From: Verrucomicrobiales bacterium
Lineage (GTDB): Bacteria > Verrucomicrobiota > Verrucomicrobiia > Limisphaerales > UBA9464
Reading direction: 5' to 3'
Assembly (NCBI GenBank): GCA_027488845.1
Contig: JAIYBC010000033.1
Location: forward strand, 83,358-147,357
Length of the DNA: 64,000 nucleotides
Shown here: piece after piece, positions 8,775-18,869 of the stretch
How the letters are laid out: each line of letters starts with the position of its first letter
Numbering within the stretch: the first letter of the stretch is position 1
Made by a program: the position numbers and the translations under genes
Notes under the pieces: generated by a model
Seen by the model: the letters and a program-made list of their open reading frames with translations, nothing else
What the model was told of the DNA's origin: nothing
The model's database searches: none

Positions 8775-10996
8775 GGCTGACTCCCAGGAGACTTCGGTCG
8801 GAACCGCAGGATCCGCGAGGCGAATCGCGACTCCCCGACCCAGAGGAATCCGCCGGCCCAGGCGACCGAGGCCGGATGCACCAACTCCCGGCGGAGGGGC
8901 AGCGGAGCGCGATCGGATTCGGATCGCGCCCCGAGTTGCACGTCGGAGGGCAGTCCGGAGACGGCATCCTCGACCCGCTCCCAGATGTCCACCTGACCGC
9001 CCATCCGATTCGCGGCGATGAGCCGCCCATCGACCATCACCACCTGGGAGATGTAACGCATCCGGTTCGGGTTCCCGATCATCTCGGATTCGGAGTCCGC
9101 CTGGAGATCGTCGAGCCGCCATAGGTGGGGCGGTTCCTCGCCGCTGGAAGCCGCCAGCAGACGACGTCCGTCGGAATTCAGCCGGCCCGGTTCGGCCATG
9201 AGCAGGGAGAACGCGGGTTCCTGGGAAGGCATGGGGATGCCATTCCAGACGTGGACCGCGCCGGCCCCCCGGTCGGAGACGAAGAACCGTTCGGCGTCCA
9301 TGGCCACGCCGGTCAACTCCGCCGGCCCGCTGCCACCGAACGCGCCGGGAAGGATCCGGTCGGGCTTGGCGGTCAGGACGGGTGGCCGCTCCCAGATGTA
9401 CACCGAAGCCGCCGTCGTCACCGCCAGGCGGCCGTCATGGGCCGAGATGTCATTGGGGGCCTCCGGCAGATGGATCACCCGGTCGGGGAGCGCACCGGCG
9501 TCATCGGGAAGACGGTCCCACATGAGGATCTTCCGGTCGCGGGCCGATGCCGCGAAGAGACGGACGCCGTCGGATGCGAGCAGCGGGTTGTGGATGCGCC
9601 CCGAAGCCGACCACACATCCTCGTCCACCGTCCTGGAACCCAGCGCGAAGTCGGGCGGGGAATTCGAGGAGGACGGGAGGGAGTTCCACGCCAACACCTG
9701 TTGCCGGGAAGTCGACGTGGCATAGAGACGTCCCCCGGCGACCACGGCATCCGGTCCAAGCCAGGCGCTTTGGGCCTGGGGTCGGAGGTGGAGCGTCGGA
9801 GCGCTTTCCGACGCGGTGGGCGGGCGATCCCACAGGCGAAGATCGTGGTGTCCCGCGAGGAGGAGGCTTCCGTCGGCAAGGAACGATCCCTTCAGCCATC
9901 CGGGCATCTCGAAGTCGGGCATCTGGTGGCGGTGGGTCGGAAACGACCGCCACACCAGGGTGCGCATGCGATTGGCTCCGACGGGATCGACCTCCGCGAC
10001 CGCGAACCATCCCCGGCCGTCGCTGGTGACCGCACGTGGGCTGCGCACTCCGGGAGTGACCAGGACCAGGTCCGGGACGGCGTTGTCCGCGGTCGGGATC
10101 CGATTCCAGATCAGGACCGAGGCGCCATGGGTGGCGACGACCGCGAGGCGCTGGCCGTCGGTCCAGACACCCCAAGGCCACCTCAGCGGAGCGGTCGGGC
10201 CGAAGCGAGGAAGACCGGGGGTGGGACCGGGACTGGGCCGTTCATCGGAGGCGATGGGAGGAAGCCCCTTGGGTTGCCACGGCGGCTGTTCGGGCGGGAT
10301 CTTCCGGGTGACCTGGGGCAGGTCGATCAGCACGTCCGCAGGCGCGCCGTCTCGATCCGGGATGCCGTTCCAAAGGAGGACCCGGTCGTTCCGGGTGTCG
10401 GCGACCGCGACCACGCGTCCGTCCCGGGAAAGGGCGACCGAGGCCGGCGACGCGAGTTGCCCGCGTCCTCCTCCGGCGTCGATCCGACGTGAGTCGGGTT
10501 GGCCGAGGATGCGGTCCGGCGGCGTGTTGGATTCCGGTGCGTGGCGCCAGTAGAGAATGCGGTTGTGCCAGCGGTCGGCCACGGCGAGGGAGCTTCCGTC
10601 GGTGGCGAGTCCGGAAGGATGGTCGAGGACCAGGTCGCCGGCGGGCAGTTCGAAGCCCTGGCAGGCGAGCACCAGGTCCGCCTCGTGTGCATTTCCAAAG
10701 ACACCCTTGGGGGCGGGCGCGGCGGGGCGGTAGACGGAACGGGTCTGTTCCAGCTCGAACGTCCGAACCGGGCCCGAATGGCGGTCCTCCAAGGCGAAGG
10801 GGGAGGCCATGCGGCGGACCCGGAAGGGCCGCCCACGTTCCTGGATCAACGGCAGCCCAGGCCCATCTCGGAGCGGCTCACCGGGAAAGCCGGAGGGAAC
10901 CGGGTTCGTCTGGGCCATGGCCACCGTGGCCGACAGGAGGAGGGAAAGCCGGAACCAAACCCGCGAAGGGACGGATTGGATCGTCACTGGGATCAT
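8771..10996 (-). CDS. Secreted beta-propeller protein with WN-x-P-x5-PD repeats
   Basis: A 741-residue exported protein with signal peptide (WFRLSLLLSATVAMA). It is built of at least ten recurring units, each with a hydrophobic strand ending in W, then a linker and PD, for example ILYWRHAPESNTPPDRILG, VLLWNGIPDRDGAPADVLI, VLIWNRIPTADNAVPDLVL, VLAWNSLPSSSNSPPDFAL and ILMWDRLPDDAGALPDRVI. This is the NHL-like unit seen in many environmental bacteria and should fold as one or two beta-propellers. No enzymatic motif is visible. Its stop overlaps the start of the oxidoreductase, so the two are expressed together. Confidence 0.8.
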   Translation of the reverse strand: MIPVTIQSVPSRVWFRLSLLLSATVAMAQTNPVPSGFPGEPLRDGPGLPLIQERGRPFRVRRMASPFALEDRHSGPVRTFELEQTRSVYRPAAPAPKGVFGNAHEADLVLACQGFELPAGDLVLDHPSGLATDGSSLAVADRWHNRILYWRHAPESNTPPDRILGQPDSRRIDAGGGRGQLASPASVALSRDGRVVAVADTRNDRVLLWNGIPDRDGAPADVLIDLPQVTRKIPPEQPPWQPKGLPPIASDERPSPGPTPGLPRFGPTAPLRWPWGVWTDGQRLAVVATHGASVLIWNRIPTADNAVPDLVLVTPGVRSPRAVTSDGRGWFAVAEVDPVGANRMRTLVWRSFPTHRHQMPDFEMPGWLKGSFLADGSLLLAGHHDLRLWDRPPTASESAPTLHLRPQAQSAWLGPDAVVAGGRLYATSTSRQQVLAWNSLPSSSNSPPDFALGSRTVDEDVWSASGRIHNPLLASDGVRLFAASARDRKILMWDRLPDDAGALPDRVIHLPEAPNDISAHDGRLAVTTAASVYIWERPPVLTAKPDRILPGAFGGSGPAELTGVAMDAERFFVSDRGAGAVHVWNGIPMPSQEPAFSLLMAEPGRLNSDGRRLLAASSGEEPPHLWRLDDLQADSESEMIGNPNRMRYISQVVMVDGRLIAANRMGGQVDIWERVEDAVSGLPSDVQLGARSESDRAPLPLRRELVHPASVAWAGGFLWVGESRFASRILRFRPKSPGSQP

Positions 10997-11023
10997 GGGA
11001 CCAGGCGCGCTGCCAACCGAGAT

Positions 11024-11049
11024 GCAATGACTCGCAATACACCCGCAAT
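11024..11049. promoter_or_regulatory. Three GCAAT direct repeats on helical phase
   Basis: GCAAT occurs at 11024, 11034 and 11045, that is every 10-11 bases, in the 220-base gap between the divergent propeller and epimerase genes. The spacing puts all copies on one face of the helix, as for a cooperatively bound regulator. Function is inferred only. Confidence 0.35.
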
Positions 11050-11080
11050 CGGGTCCAAGAACAAGCGCGCAGCCTGCTCA

Positions 11081-11117
11081 TTGACAAATTGACCATCCAC
11101 ATTGCTGCAATGCAGCA
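11081..11117 (+). promoter_or_regulatory. Candidate promoter with overlapping palindromic operator for the epimerase gene
   Basis: A consensus -35 hexamer TTGACA lies at 11081-11086, itself part of a direct repeat TTGAC(AAA)TTGAC. TGCAAT at 11106-11111 could be a weak -10 (spacing 19). The 15-base palindrome TGCTGCAATGCAGCA at 11103-11117 covers that -10 and would block it if bound by a repressor. The gene starts 100 bases downstream. Confidence 0.4.
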
Positions 11118-11216
11118 CGAAATCGGCATGCGCTTCCCCGGGTTGTGCCGCTTCCGGAATCGGGCGGCGGATCCGCGCTGGACCGCAGGTTCCCGCCCGA
11201 CGAGGTTCCCGACGCC

Positions 11217-12194
11217 ATGGCCAAGACCCCGCCGCGTCGTCGCAAACCCTCCCCGCCCGTTTCCGTCGTCACCGGCGGTGCCGGTTTCCTCGGTTCCCAC
11301 CTGATCGATCTGCTTCTCTCCAAGGGCCACCAGGTGGTCGCGATCGACAACCTCGTCACCGGCTCCACCGACAACATCGCCCACCTCGCCGGACGGAAGG
11401 ACTTCCGGTTCATCGAGCAGGACGTCACCGAGTACCTCTACCTGGACGGGCCCGTGGACTACGTGTGGCACTTCGCCTCGCCGGCGAGTCCGGTGGACTA
11501 CCTCGAGCTGCCGATCCAGACGCTGAAGGTCGGGTCGCTCGGCACCCACAAGGCGCTGGGGCTCGCCAAGGCCAAGGGCGCCCGCTTCCTGATCACGTCC
11601 ACGTCCGAGGTTTACGGTGATCCGCTGGTCCACCCGCAACGCGAGGACTACTGGGGCAACGTGAATCCGGTCGGCCCGCGCGGCTGCTACGACGAGTCCA
11701 AGCGCTTCGCCGAGGCCCTGACGATGGCCTACCACCAGCAGCACGGCATCGCCACCCGCATCGTCCGCATCTTCAACACCTACGGACCCCGCATGCGCCT
11801 GCGCGACGGCCGCGTCGTCCCGGCGTTCATCAGCCAGGCGCTCACCCACAAGCCCATCACGCTCTTTGGCGACGGATCGCAGACCCGCAGCTTCTGCTAC
11901 GTGAGCGACCTCATCGAGGGCATCTTCCGCCTGATGATGCTCGACGGGAAGGATGCCCATCTACCGACCAACATCGGCAACCCGCACGAGCTGACCGTCC
12001 GGCAGTTCGCGGAAGAGATCGTCAAGGCCACCGGCTCGAGGTCGAAGCTGGTGTGCCGCCCGTTGCCGCAGGACGATCCGAAGCAGCGGAAACCGGACAT
12101 CGGTCGCGCCAGGCGCCTGCTCGGATGGGAACCGGTCGTGCCCCTCGCGGACGGCCTGCGCAAGACCATCGACCACTTCCGCGACCGGGTCTGA
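11217..12194 (+). CDS. NAD-dependent epimerase/dehydratase, UDP-glucuronate decarboxylase (UXS) type
   Basis: A 325-residue extended short-chain dehydrogenase. The NAD site [10 protein letters not shown] is at residues 19-28, the TSTSEVYG motif supplies the catalytic Ser/Thr near 128, and the YxxxK pair is Tyr158/Lys162 in GCYDESKRF. The sequence [21 protein letters not shown] and [10 protein letters not shown] are typical of UDP-glucuronate decarboxylases, which make UDP-xylose for surface polysaccharide. An arginine/proline-rich N-terminal tag ([12 protein letters not shown]) precedes the fold. No glycosyltransferases are next to it. A dTDP-glucose dehydratase-like activity is the main alternative. 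Confidence 0.88.
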   Translation: MAKTPPRRRKPSPPVSVVTGGAGFLGSHLIDLLLSKGHQVVAIDNLVTGSTDNIAHLAGRKDFRFIEQDVTEYLYLDGPVDYVWHFASPASPVDYLELPIQTLKVGSLGTHKALGLAKAKGARFLITSTSEVYGDPLVHPQREDYWGNVNPVGPRGCYDESKRFAEALTMAYHQQHGIATRIVRIFNTYGPRMRLRDGRVVPAFISQALTHKPITLFGDGSQTRSFCYVSDLIEGIFRLMMLDGKDAHLPTNIGNPHELTVRQFAEEIVKATGSRSKLVCRPLPQDDPKQRKPDIGRARRLLGWEPVVPLADGLRKTIDHFRDRV

Positions 12195-12318
12195 TCCGCG
12201 CAGAAGCGGCGCCCACGCCGAGGGGCCCACGCAAGGAACCGGCCCCAACCATTCGATGTCCTACGCAGCAGCGAACCGCTCTGGGCTTCTCCGTCCTGGA
12301 TTCGTTCGAGTGAAGGGT

Positions 12319-12346
12319 CACGCGGAGGCGCGGAGGAGGCGGAGAG
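12319..12346. repeat. CGCGGAGG-type low-complexity intergenic repeat
   Basis: Purine-rich run built of CGCGGAGG and GGCGGAG units in the 284-base gap before mtnA. A related string in the opposite orientation (CCTCCGTGTCCTCAGCGCC) is at 39985-40010. Nothing else in the gap is recognisable. Confidence 0.4.
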
Positions 12347-12478
12347 CGGCTTGATGGTTCCCTCAGCGTTCCTCGGATGAGGCGCCCCTCCCTTCCGGTT
12401 CTTCGGGCTTTGCGGCATTGCGTACGGGCCCTTCTGAGCGTTCTTGGGCCGGCGCGGAGGGTCCGGTAGGATGTTGGC

Positions 12479-13588
<1,110 letters not shown>

Positions 13589-13642
13589 CGGAGCCGACGC
13601 GGATTGCACGGAGGCAGAACCGACGAAACGGAGCTTCCCGGC

Positions 13643-15301
13643 TCAGCGGCCGCCCTTGCAGTGCGGGCAGGTTCCGCCATGGAGGAAGCGGTTCCGGAAA
13701 TAGTCGTCGCGGGAAGCGGCCGTCTGCTTCGGCGCACCGGCGTCGACGACGGCCTGCATGCGCTTGAGGCGTTCGACGAAGCTCTCGGGATTCCAGCCGT
13801 GCCCCTTCCCCGGGCCGTACCGGATCTCCGCCTCGGCGGGCGGGTCCGTCTTCCGCAGGAAGTCGTCGAGCAGATGGACGGCGTTGTTGAGGAAGTACTC
13901 GTCCGCCTCGCCGACCCAGATGTGGATCTTCCCACGGAGCTTCGGCCCGAGGGTGGCCCAGTTCCGCTCCAACTGGAGCCGCAGATCATAGCGCTGCCAC
14001 GTCTCGGCGACCTTCGGATCGATCCGTCCGCTCCGGGGATCCCACAGCGGCAGGGCACGGCCGTTGGAGCCGCGCGGTCCGTAGACGGCGTTCCACGAAC
14101 CCCATTGGCCGCCGCCGTTCGCGTAGCTGCCGCCGTCGCCGAGGACGTTCTCCAAGGCGACTTCGAAACGGATCGTGAACTTGGTGTCCCCGAGAAGCGT
14201 GCGGGCGCTGGGACGCTCGAATCCGGCGACGTTCACGAACGCATTGGTATCCCGGTAGATGTCCACGAGCTGGTGGGCCCGGAAGTCCACGCCGTCGGGA
14301 AACCCGCTCCAGCAGCCGCCGAAGAAGTCGGGGTAGAGGACCTGCAGCGCGAAAGACACCCAGCCGCCGGTGGAACCGCCGGTGGTGAACCGCGCCCACG
14401 GCTGGCCGATACCACGGAAGGCGTGTTCGACGTGCGGAATCAGCTCGCGGATCAGGGCGTCGCCGTAGGGACCGTGGTTGTCGGAATTGATCTGGTACGG
14501 ATCCCCGGAAGGCCCGGCTCCATCCAAGGCGAGCAGGATCATCTGGGGCGTGTCGGAGGCGTCGAGTTCCCCGCGCAGTTTCGAGCCCTCACGGAGCGCC
14601 CGGTCGAAGCGGTCGTGGCGCGACCCGAAACCTCCGATGTCGACGACCAGCGGATAGCGGCGGGTCGGCTCGGAGTTGAAGGTGCGCGGCAGCACCACCG
14701 AAGCGCGGAGGAACATCGGACGTCCGTGGAAGGCGGTGAGGGACGGGGACGGGAAGCGCAGGTGCTTCACCCGGTCGGTGTCGGGCGGGAGAGATTCCGG
14801 CGGCAAGGCCCGGGAGAGGGTGAACTTCCGGGTTTCTGCCCGACGCGGATCGACGTCGAGGAGTTCGGGCTGGGAGACGAGATTGCCGGGTGCGTCGAGG
14901 AGGCGCAGATCGCGGTTGGTCATGAGGACCGCCTGGACCCACCAGCGCCCGGGCGGCAGGTCGGCCAGCGACGCACCGGGAAAGGTCGTGGCGCCGTCCA
15001 GGACCTGCGCCGGACGACGCTGGGAAAGGCCGAGGGTGTCCACGCCGGCGAGGAAGGGTCCGTTCCAGGACGGTTCCCCGATCTGTTCGATGGGTTCCGG
15101 GGAATTGGTCCGGGCGAAGACGAGGACGAGGCGGCCGGAGAGGTTGGTGGATTCGAGTGCGGGGTCCGGGCGGACTTCGAATCGGACGCGGGCGGCGCCG
15201 GGTGCGGCCACGGCGGCGGGGAAAAGGGAAAGAAAAAGGGCGTGGAACAGAACCACGCCCAGGAAACGGAATCGAAGGAAGGCCGCCACGGGCCTCAGCA
15301 A
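13643..15301 (-). CDS. Secreted alpha/beta-hydrolase, putative esterase
   Basis: A 552-residue exported hydrolase. After a long hydrophobic signal (FLGVVLFHALFLSLFPAAVAA) comes an immunoglobulin-like N-terminal region (about 35-180), then an esterase-D-like alpha/beta-hydrolase domain. The nucleophile elbow is GGSTGG with Ser310; Asp467 (VGEADEYF) and His501 (GKGHGW) complete the likely triad. The C-terminus ends in a Cys pair, CPHCKGG. Related proteins are annotated as putative esterases or feruloyl/acetyl-xylan esterases, so plant polysaccharide decoration is a possible substrate; this is inference. It faces mtnA convergently and is divergent from nothing: the respiratory operon ends 40 bases upstream on the same strand. 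Confidence 0.82.
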   Translation of the reverse strand: MLRPVAAFLRFRFLGVVLFHALFLSLFPAAVAAPGAARVRFEVRPDPALESTNLSGRLVLVFARTNSPEPIEQIGEPSWNGPFLAGVDTLGLSQRRPAQVLDGATTFPGASLADLPPGRWWVQAVLMTNRDLRLLDAPGNLVSQPELLDVDPRRAETRKFTLSRALPPESLPPDTDRVKHLRFPSPSLTAFHGRPMFLRASVVLPRTFNSEPTRRYPLVVDIGGFGSRHDRFDRALREGSKLRGELDASDTPQMILLALDGAGPSGDPYQINSDNHGPYGDALIRELIPHVEHAFRGIGQPWARFTTGGSTGGWVSFALQVLYPDFFGGCWSGFPDGVDFRAHQLVDIYRDTNAFVNVAGFERPSARTLLGDTKFTIRFEVALENVLGDGGSYANGGGQWGSWNAVYGPRGSNGRALPLWDPRSGRIDPKVAETWQRYDLRLQLERNWATLGPKLRGKIHIWVGEADEYFLNNAVHLLDDFLRKTDPPAEAEIRYGPGKGHGWNPESFVERLKRMQAVVDAGAPKQTAASRDDYFRNRFLHGGTCPHCKGGR

Positions 15302-15341
15302 AACGGGATCGACCCTGGAAATCGAGCCCCGAGGGCCGGGA

Positions 15342-16160
15342 TCACTTCGCGACGTCCTTGAGCAACTCCTGGAGTTTGTCGGCCGGGAGGGCCTTGAGCT
15401 GCTCCTTGAGCTGCTCCGGGGTCAGTTCGGACGGCGCAGCGGCGGAAGCGCCAGACCCGGAAACGGGGATCTTCGACAACTCCTCCATGGTCCAGTTGTC
15501 GTCGGTGGAACGGGCCTTGGTCTCTGCGAGAACCGCCGAGACCTCCTGCGGCGTGACCGCGGAGCCGGTGTTGCCCCACGAGGTGCGGATGTAGGTCAGG
15601 ACCGCGGCGAGCTTGGCCTCGCTGGCACCGATCGCGTCCCACTGGCTGCCCATGACCACGGAAGGATCGCCGGAAGGGTTCCAGGTGACGGAGGCGTTGA
15701 CCACCACCGGTCCCTTCAGTCCATGACGGACGATCCGGATCAGGCGGTTGGGACCCGCGGCGTTCACGATGTCTGAACCGGCCAACGTCGGCGCGACCCC
15801 GGCCTTGCCGGCACCGTCCTCGTTGTGACACGCGGCACAGATTCCGTTGAAGGTCACCATTCCCTCCCGCTTGACCTTGGCGAGGGGATCCTCGGCGACC
15901 GCGGAAACCGCGACCGGACGGCCGTGCTGCAGTTCGGAAAACTCGTCGGCCTCGAAGCGGCCGCTGTAGGCGGTGAGGTAGGACCCTCCCCAGAAGAGCA
16001 GGCTGGCGATGCCCGCGACGATCCAGAGGTTGAGCGGCTCGAAGCCTTCCTTGGGCTCGGGCTTCTCACGGATCACCGCGGCATGAATCTCGGCGACGTC
16101 GATGTGTTCGCCCTGGTCCAGACCGACAGGACGGCGAATGGGATCGTTGGACTGGCTCAC
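15342..16160 (-). CDS. ccoP: cbb3-type cytochrome c oxidase subunit III (CcoP-like, mono-haem)
   Basis: A 272-residue membrane-anchored cytochrome c. The N-terminal segment has one transmembrane helix (about residues 44-64) and a single haem c motif CAACH at 108-112 in a cytochrome c domain. Canonical CcoP has two haem motifs; only one is present here. The C-terminal 60 residues are Ala/Glu/Leu-rich (ELTPEQLKEQLKALPADKLQELL), probably helical. It would pass electrons from the Act complex or soluble cytochrome to CcoO/CcoN. Start overlaps the ccoO stop by ATGA. It is the last gene of the operon. Confidence 0.85.
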   Translation of the reverse strand: MSQSNDPIRRPVGLDQGEHIDVAEIHAAVIREKPEPKEGFEPLNLWIVAGIASLLFWGGSYLTAYSGRFEADEFSELQHGRPVAVSAVAEDPLAKVKREGMVTFNGICAACHNEDGAGKAGVAPTLAGSDIVNAAGPNRLIRIVRHGLKGPVVVNASVTWNPSGDPSVVMGSQWDAIGASEAKLAAVLTYIRTSWGNTGSAVTPQEVSAVLAETKARSTDDNWTMEELSKIPVSGSGASAAAPSELTPEQLKEQLKALPADKLQELLKDVAK

Positions 16161-16792
16161 TGGGCCTCCTCCTTCTTCACCGGGGCTTCGGGCAGGTCAC
16201 CGGAGGACTTCAGGCTGCGCAGGTATTCCACGAGCTGACGGGCGCGCAGGGTGGGAACCACCTCTTGACCGGGAGCGGGGGCAAACGCGCCCTCGAGGGC
16301 AAGCGCGTTCGTGGACGGACCCATCGGGCCGATGGGGCGCGTCTCGAAGAGGAACGGATAGGGCGGCATCACGCTGCCCGCGCTGGTGATCTGCGGGTTG
16401 TAGAGATGCTTGTAATGCCAGCTGTAGTCGGACTGACGCTCACCGATGTTGGTGAGATCCGGCCCGGTGCGCATGGTGCCGAGCATGACCGGCTTGTCGT
16501 GGATGTAGTCGCGGCTGACGGTGCGACGGCGACCCCAGCCGCGGGCGATGTCGGCGCCGTAGCCTTCCGGACGCACCTGCTGGGTGTGGCAGTAGACGCA
16601 TCCGAGCGCGCGGTAGTGTTCGGCGCCCTGTTGGGCTTCGCCGGCGCGGGCCTGGGGATAGACGGCGGCGGTGTTGGTGTCGGTGTGTTGCCCGAGCGCA
16701 CCGAGCTGACGCTGGGGCATGAGCACCAATCCCACCCAGCTCGAGGCCAGGGTGAACAGGATTCCGAGGAAAAGAAGCGGGCCGTAGCTCAT
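16157..16792 (-). CDS. ccoO: cbb3-type cytochrome c oxidase subunit II (CcoO)
   Basis: A 211-residue mono-haem cytochrome c subunit of the terminal oxidase. One N-terminal transmembrane helix (about 4-24) is followed by the haem motif CVYCH at 65-69 with the CcoO-typical continuation TQQVRPEGYGADIARGWGRR, and GPDLTNIGERQSD and MPPYPFLF further on, the latter carrying the likely Met ligand. It lies between ccoN (3-base gap) and ccoP (4-base overlap). Electrons enter CcoN through this subunit. Confidence 0.93.
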   Translation of the reverse strand: MSYGPLLFLGILFTLASSWVGLVLMPQRQLGALGQHTDTNTAAVYPQARAGEAQQGAEHYRALGCVYCHTQQVRPEGYGADIARGWGRRRTVSRDYIHDKPVMLGTMRTGPDLTNIGERQSDYSWHYKHLYNPQITSAGSVMPPYPFLFETRPIGPMGPSTNALALEGAFAPAPGQEVVPTLRARQLVEYLRSLKSSGDLPEAPVKKEEAQ

Positions 16793-16795
16793 GGA

Positions 16796-18289
16796 CTATT
16801 TCCCGGACGGGGATGCGATCTCGGCGCCGGCGAGGATGCTGACCACCGGCTTGCGGTAGGGAGCGAACATCCGGACGAGCAACCAACCGAAGTTGACGAC
16901 GAAGGCGGCGTGACCCAGGGCCATCAGCAGGCCGGAGACGGTCCGGATCTGGAGGTAGGGGATGGTGAACTTGACCACGTCGAGGAACTTCACCGTGGGA
17001 TCGTTCATCATGCGGCCCTGCTGGAGACCCGCGGCGCTGAGCACGACGACATAGAGCACGATGCCGATCGCAACGCCCCAGAAGTGGACGGAAATGAGGG
17101 CGTTGGACGGCCATTCGCGTCCGGTGATGCGGGGCAGGATGTAGTACATCGAGCCGAACATCACCATGGCGAAGAAGGCGTACATGCCGAGGTGGGCGTG
17201 GGCGACCGTGTGATGGGTGAAATGGGCGATCTCGCTGAAGCTGCGGAGCGCGGACAACACGCCCTGGAGGCTGGCCAAGGTGTAGGACACCGCGCCGAAG
17301 ACGATGAACCGCAGTGTCGGGCTGTGACGCAGCTTGCCGAAGTGGCCGATCATTGTGGAATGGTGGTTGATCGCCACGGTGAGCACCGGGATGAGCATCA
17401 TCACCGAGGCCACGATGCTGACGGTGATCATCCAGGCCGGCAGCGGTCCGCCGACGAGGTGATGCATGCCGTTCCAGTTGTAGAAGAGGGCGAGCGACCA
17501 GAAGCCGAGCACGCTGAGGTAATAGCTGTGGATCGGGCGTCCGATGACCTTCGGGATGAAGTAGTAGATCGCCGCGAGGCCGATCGGAGTGAACCAGAGA
17601 CCGAGGACGTTGTGGGCGAACCACCAGTTGACGGCGGCCTGCACCACGCCGCGGACGGGCTCGACGATCAGCATCACCTGGGCGGTGCCGTAGAGCCACG
17701 GGAACCAGAGGACGGCGGCGAGCAGATACCACTGCGAGACGTAGAGGTGGCGCTCGGCGCGGAGGCGGAAGGTGATGATCGTCCAGACGGCGATGAGCGC
17801 GTAGCTGACGAAGAGGATGGGCGTCGCGTAGCGCGGCATCTCCAGCCACTCGATGCCGGTGGAATCGCCGGCGAGGATGCCGCCGATGCCGACGGTGACG
17901 CCGACGTTGTAGAAGAGGTTGGCCACCGTGACGATGCCGGGCGCGACGAGCGGCACGCGGCAGAGCCGGCACATGAGCCAGATCGCGACGCCCACGGCGG
18001 CCTGCGAGCAGAAGCCGTAGACGACGGTGTTGAGATGGACGGTCCGGACGATGCCGAAGGTCAGCGACTCCCAGCCGGCGAGGAAGCCGGGGGTGTGGAG
18101 CTTGATGCTGGCCACCAGGGCGAAGAGCGTCCCGGCGAGCAGCCAGAGCAGGCCGCTGACGAAGAAGAACAGCACCGGGGTGCGGCAGGAGGCGTCGATC
18201 TCGGCGAGCTTGGCGCGCCGGAAATCCTCGTTCGAGAAGTCACCCGGCAGGATCGCCTGCAGGGTCTTGGATGCGGTCGTGGAGCTCAC
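16796..18289 (-). CDS. ccoN: cbb3-type cytochrome c oxidase catalytic subunit I (CcoN)
   Basis: A 497-residue haem-copper oxidase catalytic subunit with about twelve transmembrane helices. Landmarks include HLNTVVYGF (low-spin haem ligand region), WWFAHNVLG (Cu-B histidine helix), the GMHHL pair, and HFTHHTVAHAHLG near the end carrying haem-ligand histidines. It reduces oxygen to water at high affinity and pumps protons. The start is a GTG at 18289 that overlaps the ccoS stop as GTGA; an upstream in-frame ATG at 18403 would merely read through ccoS. The replacement of the common YGHNAVGF by FAHNVLGL suggests a divergent CcoN lineage linked to alternative complex III. Confidence 0.92.
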   Translation of the reverse strand: MSSTTASKTLQAILPGDFSNEDFRRAKLAEIDASCRTPVLFFFVSGLLWLLAGTLFALVASIKLHTPGFLAGWESLTFGIVRTVHLNTVVYGFCSQAAVGVAIWLMCRLCRVPLVAPGIVTVANLFYNVGVTVGIGGILAGDSTGIEWLEMPRYATPILFVSYALIAVWTIITFRLRAERHLYVSQWYLLAAVLWFPWLYGTAQVMLIVEPVRGVVQAAVNWWFAHNVLGLWFTPIGLAAIYYFIPKVIGRPIHSYYLSVLGFWSLALFYNWNGMHHLVGGPLPAWMITVSIVASVMMLIPVLTVAINHHSTMIGHFGKLRHSPTLRFIVFGAVSYTLASLQGVLSALRSFSEIAHFTHHTVAHAHLGMYAFFAMVMFGSMYYILPRITGREWPSNALISVHFWGVAIGIVLYVVVLSAAGLQQGRMMNDPTVKFLDVVKFTIPYLQIRTVSGLLMALGHAAFVVNFGWLLVRMFAPYRKPVVSILAGAEIASPSGK

Positions 18290-18486
18290 CGGCGGTTGTC
18301 CCCCAAAATCTGGTCGGTCGCCCGGCCCACCGGCTCCTCCTCGTCGAAGGGAAGCAACGCCGCGCGGTCGAACCGGCCGAGCTGGCCGGAGCGCGAAGCC
18401 CACCGCAGCGACAGCAGGGCCGCCGCCGGCAGGAGCAGGATGCTTCCGAGAAGGATGAGGGTGATCACCGGCATGGTGTCATTCAA
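18286..18486 (-). CDS. ccoS: CcoS-like cbb3 oxidase assembly protein
   Basis: A 66-residue protein with one N-terminal transmembrane helix (MPVITLILLGSILLLPAAALL) and a short acidic cytoplasmic tail (FDEEEP). Size, topology and position directly before ccoN fit CcoS, which is needed for cofactor insertion into the cbb3 oxidase. Its stop overlaps the ccoN GTG start. Sequence identity to CcoS is too short to be decisive; the call leans on context. Confidence 0.7.
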   Translation of the reverse strand: MNDTMPVITLILLGSILLLPAAALLSLRWASRSGQLGRFDRAALLPFDEEEPVGRATDQILGDNRR

Positions 18487-18847
18487 ACGACTGCTGCTTC
18501 ATCTTGTCCTCAAGCCGCTGGAGCAGCTTGGCACGTCCCGCGGCGGGATCCTTGAAGTCCTCCGCGGCGATCTCCAAGGCCCGCTCGATGGGGACGTGGT
18601 AGACCTTGTTTCCCTTGCCGAGGGCGTCGGCATCGAGGGAGTAGCCGGTCACGGCGGGAATGGCCGCGGCCTCGAGCTCGGCACGGTACTTCGCCCGGAG
18701 CTCGGCACGCGCGGCGTCGACCGCGGGAACCTGCTGGCCGACGACGAGGTAGGCCAGGGCGCCCATGATGGCGAACACGCCGATCCCGCCCACGAGGTAG
18801 GCGGCGACGGTGCTCGTCTTCTGATTGCAGCAGTTGGAATCGCTCAT
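18479..18847 (-). CDS. Unknown small membrane protein between act and cco genes
   Basis: A 122-residue protein with one transmembrane helix (about residues 14-36) and a mostly helical, charged domain containing YHVPIERALEIAAEDF. Cysteines CC at residues 6-7 precede the helix. It follows actF by 22 bases and overlaps ccoS by 8 bases, so it is an integral part of the respiratory operon. The VPIERA(L)E motif resembles a short segment seen in cytochrome-linked proteins, but I do not recognise the family. It may be an accessory subunit joining the Act complex and the oxidase. Confidence 0.8.
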   Translation of the reverse strand: MSDSNCCNQKTSTVAAYLVGGIGVFAIMGALAYLVVGQQVPAVDAARAELRAKYRAELEAAAIPAVTGYSLDADALGKGNKVYHVPIERALEIAAEDFKDPAAGRAKLLQRLEDKMKQQSFE

Positions 18848-18869
18848 GGTTTCAGTCCGGGTTTCCGGA

